A stretch of DNA of 64,000 nucleotides from Anderseniella sp039978075 (GTDB lineage Bacteria; Pseudomonadota; Alphaproteobacteria; Rhizobiales; Aestuariivirgaceae), in the NCBI GenBank assembly GCA_039978075.1, contig JBDWCA010000002.1:1-64000 (forward strand), given 5' to 3'. Positions 1 to 8,032 of the stretch are shown one piece after another; the first letter of the stretch is position 1; the number at the start of each line of letters is the position of its first letter. The position numbers were made by a program, and so were the translations under genes. Under the pieces are notes generated by a model. The model made no database searches, was not told the origin of the DNA, and saw only the letters and a program-made list of their open reading frames with translations.

Positions 1-243
1 AAATCAACTGTCCCCAATCTAGTGAAAGACCCCTGAACCGAACCTGAGGCAGGCGTTCATATACGGTTCATGTGGATTTGAGGGTGTGAAGGAGAGGTTT
101 TGAGAGGAGTTCGGCAGGTGGAGTTTATGTCGCTCACGCCAGCAAACACCCCAATTCAATCCCCCCTTCCCTCTTGCCAAGCCCGCCGCCACACAGTACC
201 CAATCGCCAGCAGTTAATTCCCCATGCAAAGGCTGAGATTATC

Positions 244-1353
244 ATGGCAACCCACAAACTTTTTCTTCTGCCCGGCGACGGCATTGGCCCAGAGGTCATG
301 GGCGAAGTCCGCCGCGTCATTCAGTGGTTTCAGGACAAGGGCATTGCGTCCTTTGAAGTGGATGAAGGTCTTGTTGGCGGATCAGCCTTTGATGCGCACG
401 GCGAAAGCATTTCAGATGCTGACATGGACAAAGCTGCAGCCGCCGACGCCATTATCCTGGGCGCAGTAGGCGGGCCCAAATGGGACACTGTTCCTTACGA
501 CAAGCGCCCTGAGGCCGGCCTGTTGCGCCTGCGCAAGGACCTGGCCTTGTATGCCAATCTTCGCCCTGCAATCGTTTATCCGGCCCTGGCCGATGCATCT
601 TCACTGAAAAAAGAGCTGGTTGAAGGTCTCGACATCCTCATCCTGCGCGAGCTCACCGGTGGTGTGTATTTCGGCGAACCGAAGGAAATCACCGAACTGG
701 GCAATGGCCAGAAGCGGGCTGTCGATACCCAGGTCTACGAAAGCTATGAGATAGACCGCATTTCACGCATCGCATTTGAGCTGTCGCGCACCCGCAACAA
801 CGCCGTGTGCTCCATGGAAAAGCGCAATGTCATGAAGTCCGGTGTGCTGTGGAACGAGGTTGTTACCCAAACCCACCAGGACGGCTATGAAGACGTCAAC
901 CTGTCGCATATGCTGGCCGACGCCGGTGCCATGCAACTGGTGCGCACGCCGAAACAGTTCGACGTCATCCTGACCGACAACCTGTTCGGCGATATCCTGT
1001 CTGACGTGGCTGCCATGCTGACCGGGTCGCTTGGCATGTTGCCGTCAGCCTCGCTTGGTGCAGTTGATGAGAAAACCGGTTTGCGCAAAGCACTTTACGA
1101 ACCGGTCCACGGCTCCGCACCGGATATTGCAGGTCAGGGTCTTGCAAACCCGATTGCCATGATCGCGTCGTTTGCCATGTGCCTGCGCTATTCATTCGGC
1201 ATGGGCGAGTGGGCCGGCAGAATCGAAACCGCCATCGCAGCAACCCTCGACAAGGGCCTGCGTACCGGTGACATCATGCAGGACGGCATGAAACAGGTGG
1301 GTACGGTTGAAATGGGCGACGCTATCCTGGCTGAACTGGACGCAATCGCTTAA
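244..1353 (+). CDS. leuB: 3-isopropylmalate dehydrogenase
   Basis: This 369-residue enzyme oxidises and decarboxylates 3-isopropylmalate to 2-oxoisocaproate, the third step of leucine synthesis, in the cytosol with NAD and Mg/Mn. The N-terminus reads LFLLPGDGIGPEVMGEV, the family opening. The signature around NLFGDILSDVAAMLTGSLGM holds the metal-binding aspartates, and the C-terminal part carries YEPVHGSAPDIAGQGLANP. The ATG at 244 is preferred over upstream in-frame starts because the family begins just before LFLLPGDG and AAAGG lies about 13 bases ahead. Length is normal for the family. The 243 bases in front hold no recognisable gene. leuB and asd lie on the same strand, separated by a structured 316-base gap. 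Confidence 0.97.
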   Translation: MATHKLFLLPGDGIGPEVMGEVRRVIQWFQDKGIASFEVDEGLVGGSAFDAHGESISDADMDKAAAADAIILGAVGGPKWDTVPYDKRPEAGLLRLRKDLALYANLRPAIVYPALADASSLKKELVEGLDILILRELTGGVYFGEPKEITELGNGQKRAVDTQVYESYEIDRISRIAFELSRTRNNAVCSMEKRNVMKSGVLWNEVVTQTHQDGYEDVNLSHMLADAGAMQLVRTPKQFDVILTDNLFGDILSDVAAMLTGSLGMLPSASLGAVDEKTGLRKALYEPVHGSAPDIAGQGLANPIAMIASFAMCLRYSFGMGEWAGRIETAIAATLDKGLRTGDIMQDGMKQVGTVEMGDAILAELDAIA

Positions 1354-1444
1354 GCAATCTGAACACTCTTCATTGACTGTTTTGCGAAAACTGGTACAAG
1401 CCGAATTGTCCACGCGGGACAGTTCGCAAGGAAATGATCTGACT

Positions 1445-1555
1445 ATGCAGATTCAGGTTAAAACAGACTTCACCGCAACCGCCTTCACCGGCGGAACGAT
1501 GACGGCTGGCCTGACCAAGACAGTCAAATCGAAAACCGTCAAAACAACGACATAA
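1445..1555 (+). CDS. putative Thr/Lys-rich leader peptide upstream of asd
   Basis: A 36-codon reading frame with ATG, an AAGGA motif at 1428-1432 and a TAA stop. Twelve of the 36 residues are threonine and five are lysine; the tail reads KTVKSKTVKTTT. It lies 114 bases upstream of asd, whose product stands at the branch to Thr, Lys and Met. Threonine-rich leader peptides control threonine operons in enterobacteria by attenuation, so a regulatory role is plausible. I know of no described homologue for this peptide. The Shine-Dalgarno spacing is rather long (about 12 bases) and the frame could be chance, so the call is tentative. Confidence 0.4.
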   Translation: MQIQVKTDFTATAFTGGTMTAGLTKTVKSKTVKTTT

Positions 1556-1569
1556 CCTTGCGTTAACTC

Positions 1570-1602
1570 CCGGCCTTTATCTCCCGTGGGAGATAACGCC
1601 GG
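1570..1602 (+). promoter_or_regulatory. strong RNA hairpin between leader ORF and asd
   Basis: CCGGC (1570-1574) pairs with GCCGG (1598-1602), and TTATCTCCC (1577-1585) pairs with GGGAGATAA (1588-1596) around a two-base GT turn. No U-run follows on either strand, so it is not a classical intrinsic terminator. The ATCTCC in the left arm (1579-1584) is also complementary to GGAGAT at 1656-1661, the ribosome-binding site of asd. It could therefore switch between the hairpin and occlusion of that site. The pairing is seen; the switching role is inference. Confidence 0.5.
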
Positions 1603-1669
1603 AAGCCAAGACCCAAAAGGCCCTCAAGATCATGGGGCGGGAGCAGGGTCATCCTGGAGATGAGTTCAG

Positions 1670-2710
1670 ATGAGCTACAATATCGCTATCGTTGGTGCCA
1701 CCGGCAATGTTGGCATGGAGATGATGAACGTACTGGCAGAGCGTGAGTTCCCCGTCGCGGAAGTCCACGCCATCGCCTCGCGCCGCTCGGTTGGCCGTGA
1801 AGTGTCGTTCGGTGACAAGATCCTGAAATGTCAGGATCTGGAAACCTTTGACTTCTCAACCGTTGATTTTGTCCTGATGTCAGCCGGCGGCGAGACTTCG
1901 AAGCAGTGGTCGCCCAGGATCGGCAAAATGGGGCCGATCGTCATCGATAACTCGTCTGCCTTCCGCTATGACGCCGAAGTGCCGCTGATCGTGCCGGAAG
2001 TCAATGCACACGCGCTGGAAGAGTACATGGCGCGCAATGACCGCAAGAACATCATCGCCAACCCCAACTGTTCGACGGCCCAGCTTGTCGTGGCCCTGAA
2101 GCCGCTGCATGACGCAGCAAAGATCAAGCGCGTAGTAGTCGCCACCTACCAGTCTGTGTCCGGTGGTGGCAAGGCCGGCATGGACGAACTGTGGACCCAG
2201 ACCAAGGGCATTTTTGTTACCGATGCACCGACACCTGAAAAGTTCACCAAGCAGATTGCCTTCAACGTCATTCCACATATTGACGTGTTCATGGATTCCG
2301 GTGACACCAAGGAAGAATGGAAGATGGTGGCCGAGACCAAGAAAATTCTCGACCCCAAGATCAAGCTTACCGCAACGTGCGTCCGGGTGCCGGTGTTTGT
2401 CGGTCATTCCGAAGCCGTCAATATCGAGTTTGAACGCGAGATAAGCGCTGATGAGGCGCGCAACATCCTGCGCGAAGCTCCCGGCCTGCTGGTCGTCGAT
2501 AAGCGCGAGGACGGCGGCTACGTGACACCGGTTGAGTGCGTCGGTGACTATGCCACCTTCGTCTCGCGCATTCGCGAAGACGCCACCATCGACAATGGCC
2601 TGAACCTTTGGTGTGTATCGGACAACCTGCGCAAGGGCGCTGCGTTGAACACGGTTCAGATTGCCGAGACACTGGTCAATCGCGGGCTCATGCAGCAAAA
2701 AGCCGCTTGA
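1670..2710 (+). CDS. asd: aspartate-semialdehyde dehydrogenase
   Basis: This 346-residue NADPH enzyme reduces L-aspartyl-4-phosphate to aspartate semialdehyde, the precursor of lysine, diaminopimelate, threonine and methionine. The nucleotide-binding loop GATGNVG lies at residues 9-15. The catalytic cysteine is Cys134 in NPNCST, and the catalytic histidine is probably His246 in VFVGHSEA. The ATG at 1670 has GGAG about ten bases upstream. Length and motifs are those of the proteobacterial enzyme. Its leader contains a Thr-rich small ORF and hairpins, suggesting control at the RNA level. lysA at 21.5 kb uses the same pathway. Confidence 0.97.
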   Translation: MSYNIAIVGATGNVGMEMMNVLAEREFPVAEVHAIASRRSVGREVSFGDKILKCQDLETFDFSTVDFVLMSAGGETSKQWSPRIGKMGPIVIDNSSAFRYDAEVPLIVPEVNAHALEEYMARNDRKNIIANPNCSTAQLVVALKPLHDAAKIKRVVVATYQSVSGGGKAGMDELWTQTKGIFVTDAPTPEKFTKQIAFNVIPHIDVFMDSGDTKEEWKMVAETKKILDPKIKLTATCVRVPVFVGHSEAVNIEFEREISADEARNILREAPGLLVVDKREDGGYVTPVECVGDYATFVSRIREDATIDNGLNLWCVSDNLRKGAALNTVQIAETLVNRGLMQQKAA

Positions 2711-2727
2711 ATTGAGCAAACGATCAG

Positions 2728-2760
2728 GATGACTGTTGGCTGTAACGACCAACAGTCATC
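2728..2760. terminator. bidirectional hairpin between convergent asd and htpG
   Basis: A perfect 12-bp stem (GATGACTGTTGG at 2728-2739 with CCAACAGTCATC at 2749-2760) and a 9-base loop lie between the converging ends of asd and htpG. Neither flank has a long U-run, so termination may be weak, but position and stem strength suit a shared 3' end. Confidence 0.6.
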
Positions 2761-2771
2761 GCGATATAGCG

Positions 2772-4667
2772 TCAGTCGTACACCTGCTGCATCAATTTCG
2801 ACAGGCGATTTGCAAATCCGGTTGCATCAGCAGGCACTTCGCCTTCAAGGATAACGGCCTGGTCAAGCAGCAGCTTGGCCGCCTCGCCCATGTCCTCACC
2901 CTTGCCGGCACGTTCAGCCAGTTTGGCAATCAGCGCATGATCCGGATTGATCTCCAGCACCGGTGCGGAGATTGACGTCTTGCCCTGCTGTTGCGCCAGA
3001 TACTTTTCCAGAGTCCGGTCAAAGCCCTGGTCACCCGCCACAATACACACCGCGGACGACGTCAGCCGGTTGGACTTCGCAACGTCCTGCACCGCGTCAC
3101 CAAGCGCCGTTTTCAGGGCTGTGACAAGGCTGGCGGTTGCTGCATCGTCGGTCTGGTCCTTCCTGTCTTTCTTGTCTTCAACCGGAATCTCATCCAGATC
3201 ACCGCCACCCTGCGTCACGGACTTGAACGATTTGCCGTCATAGCCAAGCGAGGTGCGCACCCAGAATGCATCGACCGGGTCGGTCAGCAGCAAAACCTCA
3301 ATGCCGCGTGCCCTGTAGCCTTCCAGCTGAGGGCTGACTTCCGCCTTGGCGACATCGTCACCGGTGAGATAGTAGATTCCGGACTGGTTTTCCTTCATGC
3401 GCGAGACGTAGTCGGCCAGCCCCACCGTCTCCTTGCCTTCGCTGGTCGTGGACCGGAACCGGCAGATATCATATAGCTGATCACGGCGCTCCATGTCCTC
3501 GTAGAGGCCTTCCTTGATCACCGGGCCGAATGCCTCCCAGATGTTTGTGAACACCTCCGGTTTCTTGTCGGCGCATTTCTTCAGCTCATTGAGCACGCGC
3601 TTGGTGACCGCCTTGCGGATTGTGTGGACCGTCGGATTGTCCTGCAGCATTTCGCGGGAAATATTCAGCGGCATGTCTTCGCTGTCGATCACACCGCGCA
3701 CAAACCGCAAATACGACGGCAGCATCTCCGCTTCATCAGTAATGAATACGCGGCGCACATACAGCTTCTGCTTGCCCTTGCGCTCGGGATCAAACAGGTC
3801 AAAGGGTTTTTCGCCGGGCACATACAGCAATACCGAATATTCGTTCCGGCCTTCTGCCCGGTAATGGATTGTCATGGCCGGATCGCCAATGACACCGGCA
3901 ACATGGCCAAAGAACTCACGGTGCTGTTCTTCGGTAACGTCGGACTTGCCGCGTGCCCAGATTGCGCTGCCGGAATTGACCTGCTCCTCGCCGAGATAGA
4001 TCGGGTGGCTGACATGGTCGGAATAGGTCCGTACAATGTACTGCAGGCGCTGGTCTTCCAGGAATTCCTTGGCGTCCTTGCGCAACTTCAAACGTATCGA
4101 GGTTCCGCGTTCCGGCGCATCTTCGCCCTTGTATTCAGAAACCGTATAGGTGCCGGTGCCGTCCGAGCTCCAGATACTGGCCTTCTTGGTGCCGGCCTTG
4201 CGCGACACCACATCAACATGTTCGGCAATCATGAATGAGGAATAGAAACCCACGCCAAACTGGCCGATCAGATTGACGTCCTTGTCGCCTTTCTTCTTGG
4301 CCGTTTCCATCTGCTCCATGAAGGCTTGCGTGCCGGAGCGCGCAATCGTGCCCAGATTATCCGCCAGCTCCTTTGCATCCATGCCGATGCCTGTATCGGC
4401 AACAGTCAGTGTCTTGGCCTTCTTGTCCAGGCTGATGGTGATGCGCAGGTCACCGCCGGCCTGCATCAGCTTGTCGTTCTTTATCGTCTCATAGCGAAGC
4501 TTGTCGCAGGCGTCTGAGGCGTTGGAGATCAGCTCGCGCAGAAACACCTCTCGTTCGGAGTACACCGAATGCACCATGAGCTGCAGAAGCTTGGCCACTT
4601 CGGCCTGGAATTCCTTCGGCTTGGCGCCCGTGCCTTTGGTGCCTGTATCTGTTGTGCTGCTGGACAT
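2772..4667 (-). CDS. htpG: molecular chaperone HtpG (bacterial Hsp90)
   Basis: This 631-residue ATP-driven dimeric chaperone assists late protein folding in the cytosol. The N-terminal GHKL ATPase domain shows ELISNASDACDKLRYE, DTGIGM and GQFGVGFYSSFM. The middle domain has RRVFITDEAEMLPSYLRFV and the catalytic-loop region LPLNISREMLQ; the C-terminal dimerisation region follows. The ATG at 4667 is chosen because the family starts shortly before EFQAEVAKLLQLMVHS and GGGAGG precedes it. An upstream TTG at 4700 is in frame but less likely. A CTTGAT...AATATT arrangement 90-120 bases upstream could be a heat-shock-type promoter, which is only a suggestion. Confidence 0.97.
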   Translation of the reverse strand: MSSSTTDTGTKGTGAKPKEFQAEVAKLLQLMVHSVYSEREVFLRELISNASDACDKLRYETIKNDKLMQAGGDLRITISLDKKAKTLTVADTGIGMDAKELADNLGTIARSGTQAFMEQMETAKKKGDKDVNLIGQFGVGFYSSFMIAEHVDVVSRKAGTKKASIWSSDGTGTYTVSEYKGEDAPERGTSIRLKLRKDAKEFLEDQRLQYIVRTYSDHVSHPIYLGEEQVNSGSAIWARGKSDVTEEQHREFFGHVAGVIGDPAMTIHYRAEGRNEYSVLLYVPGEKPFDLFDPERKGKQKLYVRRVFITDEAEMLPSYLRFVRGVIDSEDMPLNISREMLQDNPTVHTIRKAVTKRVLNELKKCADKKPEVFTNIWEAFGPVIKEGLYEDMERRDQLYDICRFRSTTSEGKETVGLADYVSRMKENQSGIYYLTGDDVAKAEVSPQLEGYRARGIEVLLLTDPVDAFWVRTSLGYDGKSFKSVTQGGGDLDEIPVEDKKDRKDQTDDAATASLVTALKTALGDAVQDVAKSNRLTSSAVCIVAGDQGFDRTLEKYLAQQQGKTSISAPVLEINPDHALIAKLAERAGKGEDMGEAAKLLLDQAVILEGEVPADATGFANRLSKLMQQVYD

Positions 4668-4816
4668 GTTGAACAATTGCCTCCCGGTTAAACATATCAA
4701 TGCGCTGCAAGCCCGGGCAGTTGTCTGGCCGGAGTTGCAGCAATAATGATTCGGTGTAGCAGAATATTGGAATATTGCGACGTTAGATCAAGCCCGGCCC
4801 AGAATTTATGAAGGCC

Positions 4817-4850
4817 AAAAGAAAACAGCGGCCCCTACAAGGCGCCGCCG
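4817..4850 (-). terminator. intrinsic terminator on minus strand
   Basis: Read on the minus strand, GCGGCGCC, a TTGTA loop and GGGGCCGC form a GC-rich stem with one mismatch, followed at once by TGTTTTCTTTT. This is a good Rho-independent terminator. It lies upstream of htpG and downstream of no annotated minus-strand gene, so it may end an unannotated RNA or insulate htpG. Confidence 0.6.
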
Positions 4851-4923
4851 GATCTTACTCACTGAACTGATTAACAGGCCTTACAAGGCTTTAATCAAAC
4901 ACAACTCACAAACTCACTAACTT

Positions 4924-5020
4924 AAAAACAGGCCCGACTTCTAATTCGCCACGGGGGGCTGGGGGGCTGAGATATCCGAAACGATCTGAAGCCGGGCCTT
5001 GAGGCAACAAGTGAATACTG
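4924..5020 (-). ncRNA. candidate small RNA with 3' terminator, function unknown
   Basis: On the minus strand an 11-bp stem (GGCCCGGCTTC at 4998-4988 with GAAGTCGGGCC at 4941-4931, one G-T pair) is closed by a run of five T immediately afterwards (4928-4924). The enclosed 46 bases include two C6 tracts in CAGCCCCCCAGCCCCCC, which could bind G-rich ribosome-binding sites. No match to tmRNA, SRP RNA or RNase P was recognised. A 5' end near 5020-5100 is a guess. The terminator-like shape supports a small RNA, but no family name is possible. Confidence 0.3.
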
Positions 5021-5129
5021 TTCTGAGTTCCTGACGATTCTTGGGTCTATTTGTGTCTGGAATTGGGCAGTTTCATTATCTTTGCATGACACGCGATCAG
5101 GTTTCAGCACTCAATCGCGTCAATCGGTC

Positions 5130-5158
5130 TTGACTGAATTTGCATTCGCGCCAAAGAT
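5130..5158 (+). promoter_or_regulatory. sigma-70-like promoter for the DUF2794 gene
   Basis: TTGACT (5130-5135) and AAAGAT (5153-5158) are separated by 17 bases, 38 bases before the ATG at 5196. The -35 is near consensus and the -10 is weak. Confidence 0.4.
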
Positions 5159-5195
5159 ATTACAGCCTTAATACAAACGGTTAAGCGGAGGTTGA

Positions 5196-5597
5196 ATGAG
5201 CGAAGAGCCAGAGATTGTTGCGTTGGGGGCATCATTTGCCAACCCGCAGGCGAATGATGATGTGCAAGAAAAGCAACCCCTGCATGCAAAAAAGTCCGCA
5301 CAGATCGCATTTAACAGGATGGAACTAGCAACAATCCTGAACCTTTACGGAAGCAAGGTAGCAGCGGGAGAATGGCGGGATTACGCCATGGATTTTACCA
5401 GGGAACGCGCCGTGTTTGCCGTGTTCCGGCGCAGTTCCGAACAACCGCTCTACCGAATCGAAAAGAACCCGAAACTCGCCCGCAAACAGGGTGCCTACAC
5501 GGTTACCGCGCCTGGCGGACTGATCCTGCGCCGTGGCCATGATCTCGGGCAGGTTCTGAAGGTTCTGCTGAAGAAGCCAAAACTGGTCAGTGCCTGA
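5196..5597 (+). CDS. DUF2794 domain-containing protein
   Basis: A 133-residue soluble protein of a family conserved in alphaproteobacteria, function unknown. The N-terminal 35 residues are poorly ordered. The domain starts at about residue 37 with FNRMELATILNLYGSKVAAG and continues EWRDYAMDF, FRRSSEQPLYRIEKNP and GLILRRGHDLGQVLKVL. GGAGG at 5187-5191 sits 4 bases before the ATG. It appears monocistronic, with a promoter at 5130-5158 and a bidirectional terminator at 5644-5671. Confidence 0.85.
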   Translation: MSEEPEIVALGASFANPQANDDVQEKQPLHAKKSAQIAFNRMELATILNLYGSKVAAGEWRDYAMDFTRERAVFAVFRRSSEQPLYRIEKNPKLARKQGAYTVTAPGGLILRRGHDLGQVLKVLLKKPKLVSA

Positions 5598-5643
5598 TCC
5601 AGGCCCCTGATTCTTCGCCGGGCCATACTTACCAATAGCAAGA

Positions 5644-5671
5644 CCCCCGCCATGCAATGCCATGACGGGGG
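5644..5671. terminator. bidirectional terminator
   Basis: CCCCCG (5644-5649) plus CATG (5651-5654) pairs with CATG (5661-5664) plus CGGGGG (5666-5671) around CAATGC. It lies between the converging DUF2794 and Bax inhibitor-1 genes and can serve both. Confidence 0.7.
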
Positions 5672-5704
5672 CCTGTAATTTAAAACCAGATCAGCTGGTC
5701 GGCA

Positions 5705-6430
5705 TCAGTCCGAGTTCATGATCCCGAGAATGTTCAGGATGTGGATGAACATGGTGATGAAGCTGCCGTACAACATGAATGCACCGAAGATCGATTTGCC
5801 GCGGGCGGCTACCGTACCGTCACCTTCGACGTACATTTCCTTGATCATCTGGGTTTCATAAGCGGTGATGCCTGCAAACAGAAGCACCGTGATAACCGAC
5901 ACAACCAGGCTGAAACCGATGGATCCGATGAACAGCGCATTCACAACCATGGCGATGATGATGCCAATAGTGGCGATCATGAAGAAGGTGCCAAGACCCG
6001 ACAGGTTACGCTTGGTGACGTATCCAAACAGGCTGGTAGCGCCAAATGTGGCTGCGGCGATACCGAATGCCTGGACGACCATACCGGGGCTCACGCCCAT
6101 GTAGTGCCCGACCATCGGCGCGATACCCATGCCCCACAAGGCGCAATAACTCCAGAATGCTCCATGGGCGACCGCTGCACTGTTGGAGAATATCAGGCGC
6201 GGAGCCATGAAGCCCAAGCCCAGAATACCGATGAAGAACACCCATTTGAGTGATACCGCCAATTGCAGCAATGCGGGCGAAGACGCCACGAACAGGGTTA
6301 TGATGGCCGTAGCCGCCACACCGAGCGCCATGTAATTGTAGACGCCAAGCATGTAGGACCGCAGGCCCTCGTCAATCTCTTGCGCCCGCCTGCCAGCAGG
6401 TGCCTGGGATTGGTATTTAAGGTCTGCCAT
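5705..6430 (-). CDS. Bax inhibitor-1/YccA family membrane protein
   Basis: A 241-residue integral membrane protein with about seven hydrophobic helices, the layout of the Bax inhibitor-1 / YccA / YbhL family. Members are thought to be pH-sensitive Ca2+ leak channels or modulators of membrane proteolysis. Recognisable parts are RSYMLGVYNYMALGVAATA near the start and ITAYETQMIKEMY before the last helices, with acidic residues late in the chain. The start at MADLKYQ (6430) is supported by GGGAG shortly upstream; the frame runs further back to 6496 without a family match. It stands alone between terminators. Confidence 0.9.
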   Translation of the reverse strand: MADLKYQSQAPAGRRAQEIDEGLRSYMLGVYNYMALGVAATAIITLFVASSPALLQLAVSLKWVFFIGILGLGFMAPRLIFSNSAAVAHGAFWSYCALWGMGIAPMVGHYMGVSPGMVVQAFGIAAATFGATSLFGYVTKRNLSGLGTFFMIATIGIIIAMVVNALFIGSIGFSLVVSVITVLLFAGITAYETQMIKEMYVEGDGTVAARGKSIFGAFMLYGSFITMFIHILNILGIMNSD

Positions 6431-6549
6431 TTTCAACTCCCTTGGAGAATGGATTAATACAAGATGGAATATGAGGACAAACTGCATGCCTGACAAGCCC
6501 GGTCAGGATTAAGTTTTGTTTAAGGTGCTTACGTTGGAGCAATGTTCAC

Positions 6550-6843
6550 TTACATAGTTACACAATTGTTCATGAAACGTGCCAATTTGACATCAAGATC
6601 TGTTACCCCGCCGGCATCATGCGTTGCAAGCGTGACTTCGACGGTTTTGTAGACATTACTCCATTCAGGATGATGGTCGAGCTTTTCCGCCTGCATGGCA
6701 ACACGGCTCATCCAGCCGAATGCCTCGTTGAAATTCCTGAATACAAAGGTTTTCGAGATTGCATCGCGACCATCCACCTCGGCCCACCCTGTAAGATCCG
6801 CCAATGCTTTGTCCCGGTCCGGGCCTTGAAGTTTTTCTGCCAT
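6550..6843 (-). CDS. 4a-hydroxytetrahydrobiopterin dehydratase (pterin carbinolamine dehydratase)
   Basis: A 97-residue PCD/DCoH-family enzyme that dehydrates 4a-hydroxytetrahydropterin to quinonoid dihydropterin. The conserved core is KLDHHPEWSNVYKTVEVTL followed by THDAGGVTDLDVKLA, with the catalytic histidines in the HHPEW segment. Length is typical. In bacteria it recycles the pterin of phenylalanine hydroxylase; no such hydroxylase is visible here, so another pterin-related role cannot be excluded. It is divergent from the phosphatase gene at 6892, with 48 bases between the starts. Confidence 0.95.
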   Translation of the reverse strand: MAEKLQGPDRDKALADLTGWAEVDGRDAISKTFVFRNFNEAFGWMSRVAMQAEKLDHHPEWSNVYKTVEVTLATHDAGGVTDLDVKLARFMNNCVTM

Positions 6844-6891
6844 TACTGATGATCCTTTACAACTATTACAACAAGGTTATCCAAAACTCTC

Positions 6892-7371
6892 ATGAAAAGC
6901 ATCCTTCTCGTCTGCCTTGGAAACATTTGTCGCTCACCCATGGCAGAAGGCGCGGTACGCCTGGCCCTCGACAAGGCGGACCTGACCCACATCGAAACCG
7001 ATAGCGCCGCCACCAGCGGCTGGCATGTCGGCAGTCCGCCCGATGCGCGCGCCGTCAGGGCTGCCTTGATGCGCGATATCGACATATCCGGCCAGCGCGC
7101 CCGGCAGATCGATGCCGCCGACTTCGACCGCTTCGATATTATCGCCGCCATGGACCAGAACAACTATGCCCGTCTGCGCGAACTGCAGCCTGACGGCTCT
7201 ACGGGCCGGGTACATTTGTTCCTGGAATTCGCCGGAGAACTGCCCGTTCGCGAAGTGCCCGACCCCTATTACGGTCGTGAGGATGGATTCGATCACGCGC
7301 TTGACCTGATAGAACAGGCTGCCCGTGGCCTCGCCCATTACATCGCCGTCAGGGCGAAATCACAAACCTGA
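6892..7371 (+). CDS. low molecular weight protein-tyrosine-phosphatase
   Basis: A 159-residue cytosolic phosphatase of the arsenate-reductase-like LMW-PTP family. The P-loop VCLGNICRSP lies at the N-terminus, with nucleophile Cys8 and Arg14. The general-acid aspartate is in VPDPYYG near the end. It dephosphorylates phosphotyrosine or small aryl phosphates; the substrate is unknown. No tyrosine-kinase or exopolysaccharide gene adjoins it, unlike Wzb-type enzymes, so it is probably the housekeeping type. It converges on the thpR gene with only a few bases between the stops. Confidence 0.95.
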   Translation: MKSILLVCLGNICRSPMAEGAVRLALDKADLTHIETDSAATSGWHVGSPPDARAVRAALMRDIDISGQRARQIDAADFDRFDIIAAMDQNNYARLRELQPDGSTGRVHLFLEFAGELPVREVPDPYYGREDGFDHALDLIEQAARGLAHYIAVRAKSQT

Positions 7372-7378
7372 TCATTTC

Positions 7379-7957
7379 CTAAAGAGGTCGAGCAATTTTA
7401 TCGGTTCCACGGAATCCATTTTGCTCGAGAGGATAAATCTCTTCGCGCGCGTATGGCCCGCCACCACGCGATGACCGGGCAGAAAACAGCACAAACTGGC
7501 TGACATCGAAGACCCGTGAACGATACAGGTTATGCGCACTGACATAGGACTGGACCTGTCTCGGCAAAGCTCCGCGCAACCGGGCAATTGTGACATGCGG
7601 GGTGAATTTGCGCTGCTCCGGTGGCATGCCCAATGACTGGCAAACCCGCTCATGCATGGCCTGCAAACGCCGAAGATCGGGACTTTCCTCAACCTTCACA
7701 TAGAGCGAATGGGGATTTTTCGTTCCAAACACCCCCATGCCCGCAAGTCCGATATTGAACGCGGGCATCGCAACGACACGTTGCAGCTCACTCGTCAGTT
7801 CGTCAGCCGCTCGGTCGGAAATATCACCGACAAACCGCAAGGTGAGATGGTAGTTTTCCGGATCAATCCAGCGGGCACCTTCAATGCCGCCTTTCATGAT
7901 TGCCAGGTCCTGGCCCACATCTGGTGGTAGTTCTACGCCAGTGAACAGTCGAGGCAT
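7379..7957 (-). CDS. thpR: RNA 2',3'-cyclic phosphodiesterase (ThpR/LigT family)
   Basis: A 192-residue 2H phosphoesterase that opens 2',3'-cyclic phosphates to 2'-phosphates and can ligate tRNA halves in vitro. The two HxTx catalytic motifs are HLTLRF (about residue 35) and HVTIARL (about residue 125). The start MPRLFTGVELP at 7957 fits the family and has AGGAGGGA close upstream; the longer frame to 8002 is not supported. It lies 75 bases downstream of the esterase gene on the same strand and may be cotranscribed with it. Confidence 0.92.
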   Translation of the reverse strand: MPRLFTGVELPPDVGQDLAIMKGGIEGARWIDPENYHLTLRFVGDISDRAADELTSELQRVVAMPAFNIGLAGMGVFGTKNPHSLYVKVEESPDLRRLQAMHERVCQSLGMPPEQRKFTPHVTIARLRGALPRQVQSYVSAHNLYRSRVFDVSQFVLFSARSSRGGGPYAREEIYPLEQNGFRGTDKIARPL

Positions 7958-8032
7958 GAAAAGTCCCTCCTGTGCTATCGCCGAATCAATGTCGCACCCC
8001 AAGGCTAAACCTCAGCATACGACAATCTCAAG

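Larger units (their letters stand above)
1354..1669 (+). other. leuB-asd intergenic leader region
   Basis: The 316 bases between leuB and asd are unusually structured. They hold a small Thr-rich reading frame (1445-1555), a 7+7 complementary pair TTGCGAA/TTCGCAA (1382-1388 with 1423-1429) whose right arm runs into the Shine-Dalgarno of that frame, a shorter TGTCC/GGACA-type hairpin between those arms, and a strong hairpin at 1570-1602. The arrangement resembles a leader peptide with alternative RNA structures in front of asd. No promoter is clear enough to call. Confidence 0.45.
4668..5195. other. gene-free region with minus-strand terminators
   Basis: 528 bases between the divergent starts of htpG and the DUF2794 gene hold no credible reading frame but several structures. 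There are two intrinsic-terminator-like hairpins on the minus strand (around 4826-4850 and 4924-4998), a stem TGATTAA/TTAATCA enclosing GCCTT/AAGGC (about 4868-4897), and a promoter for the plus-strand gene at 5130-5158. The minus-strand terminators are not explained by any annotated upstream gene. Confidence 0.5.

Noticed and set aside
1880..2752. 290-codon minus-strand frame over asd
   Set aside because: It is a shadow of asd in the complementary frame.
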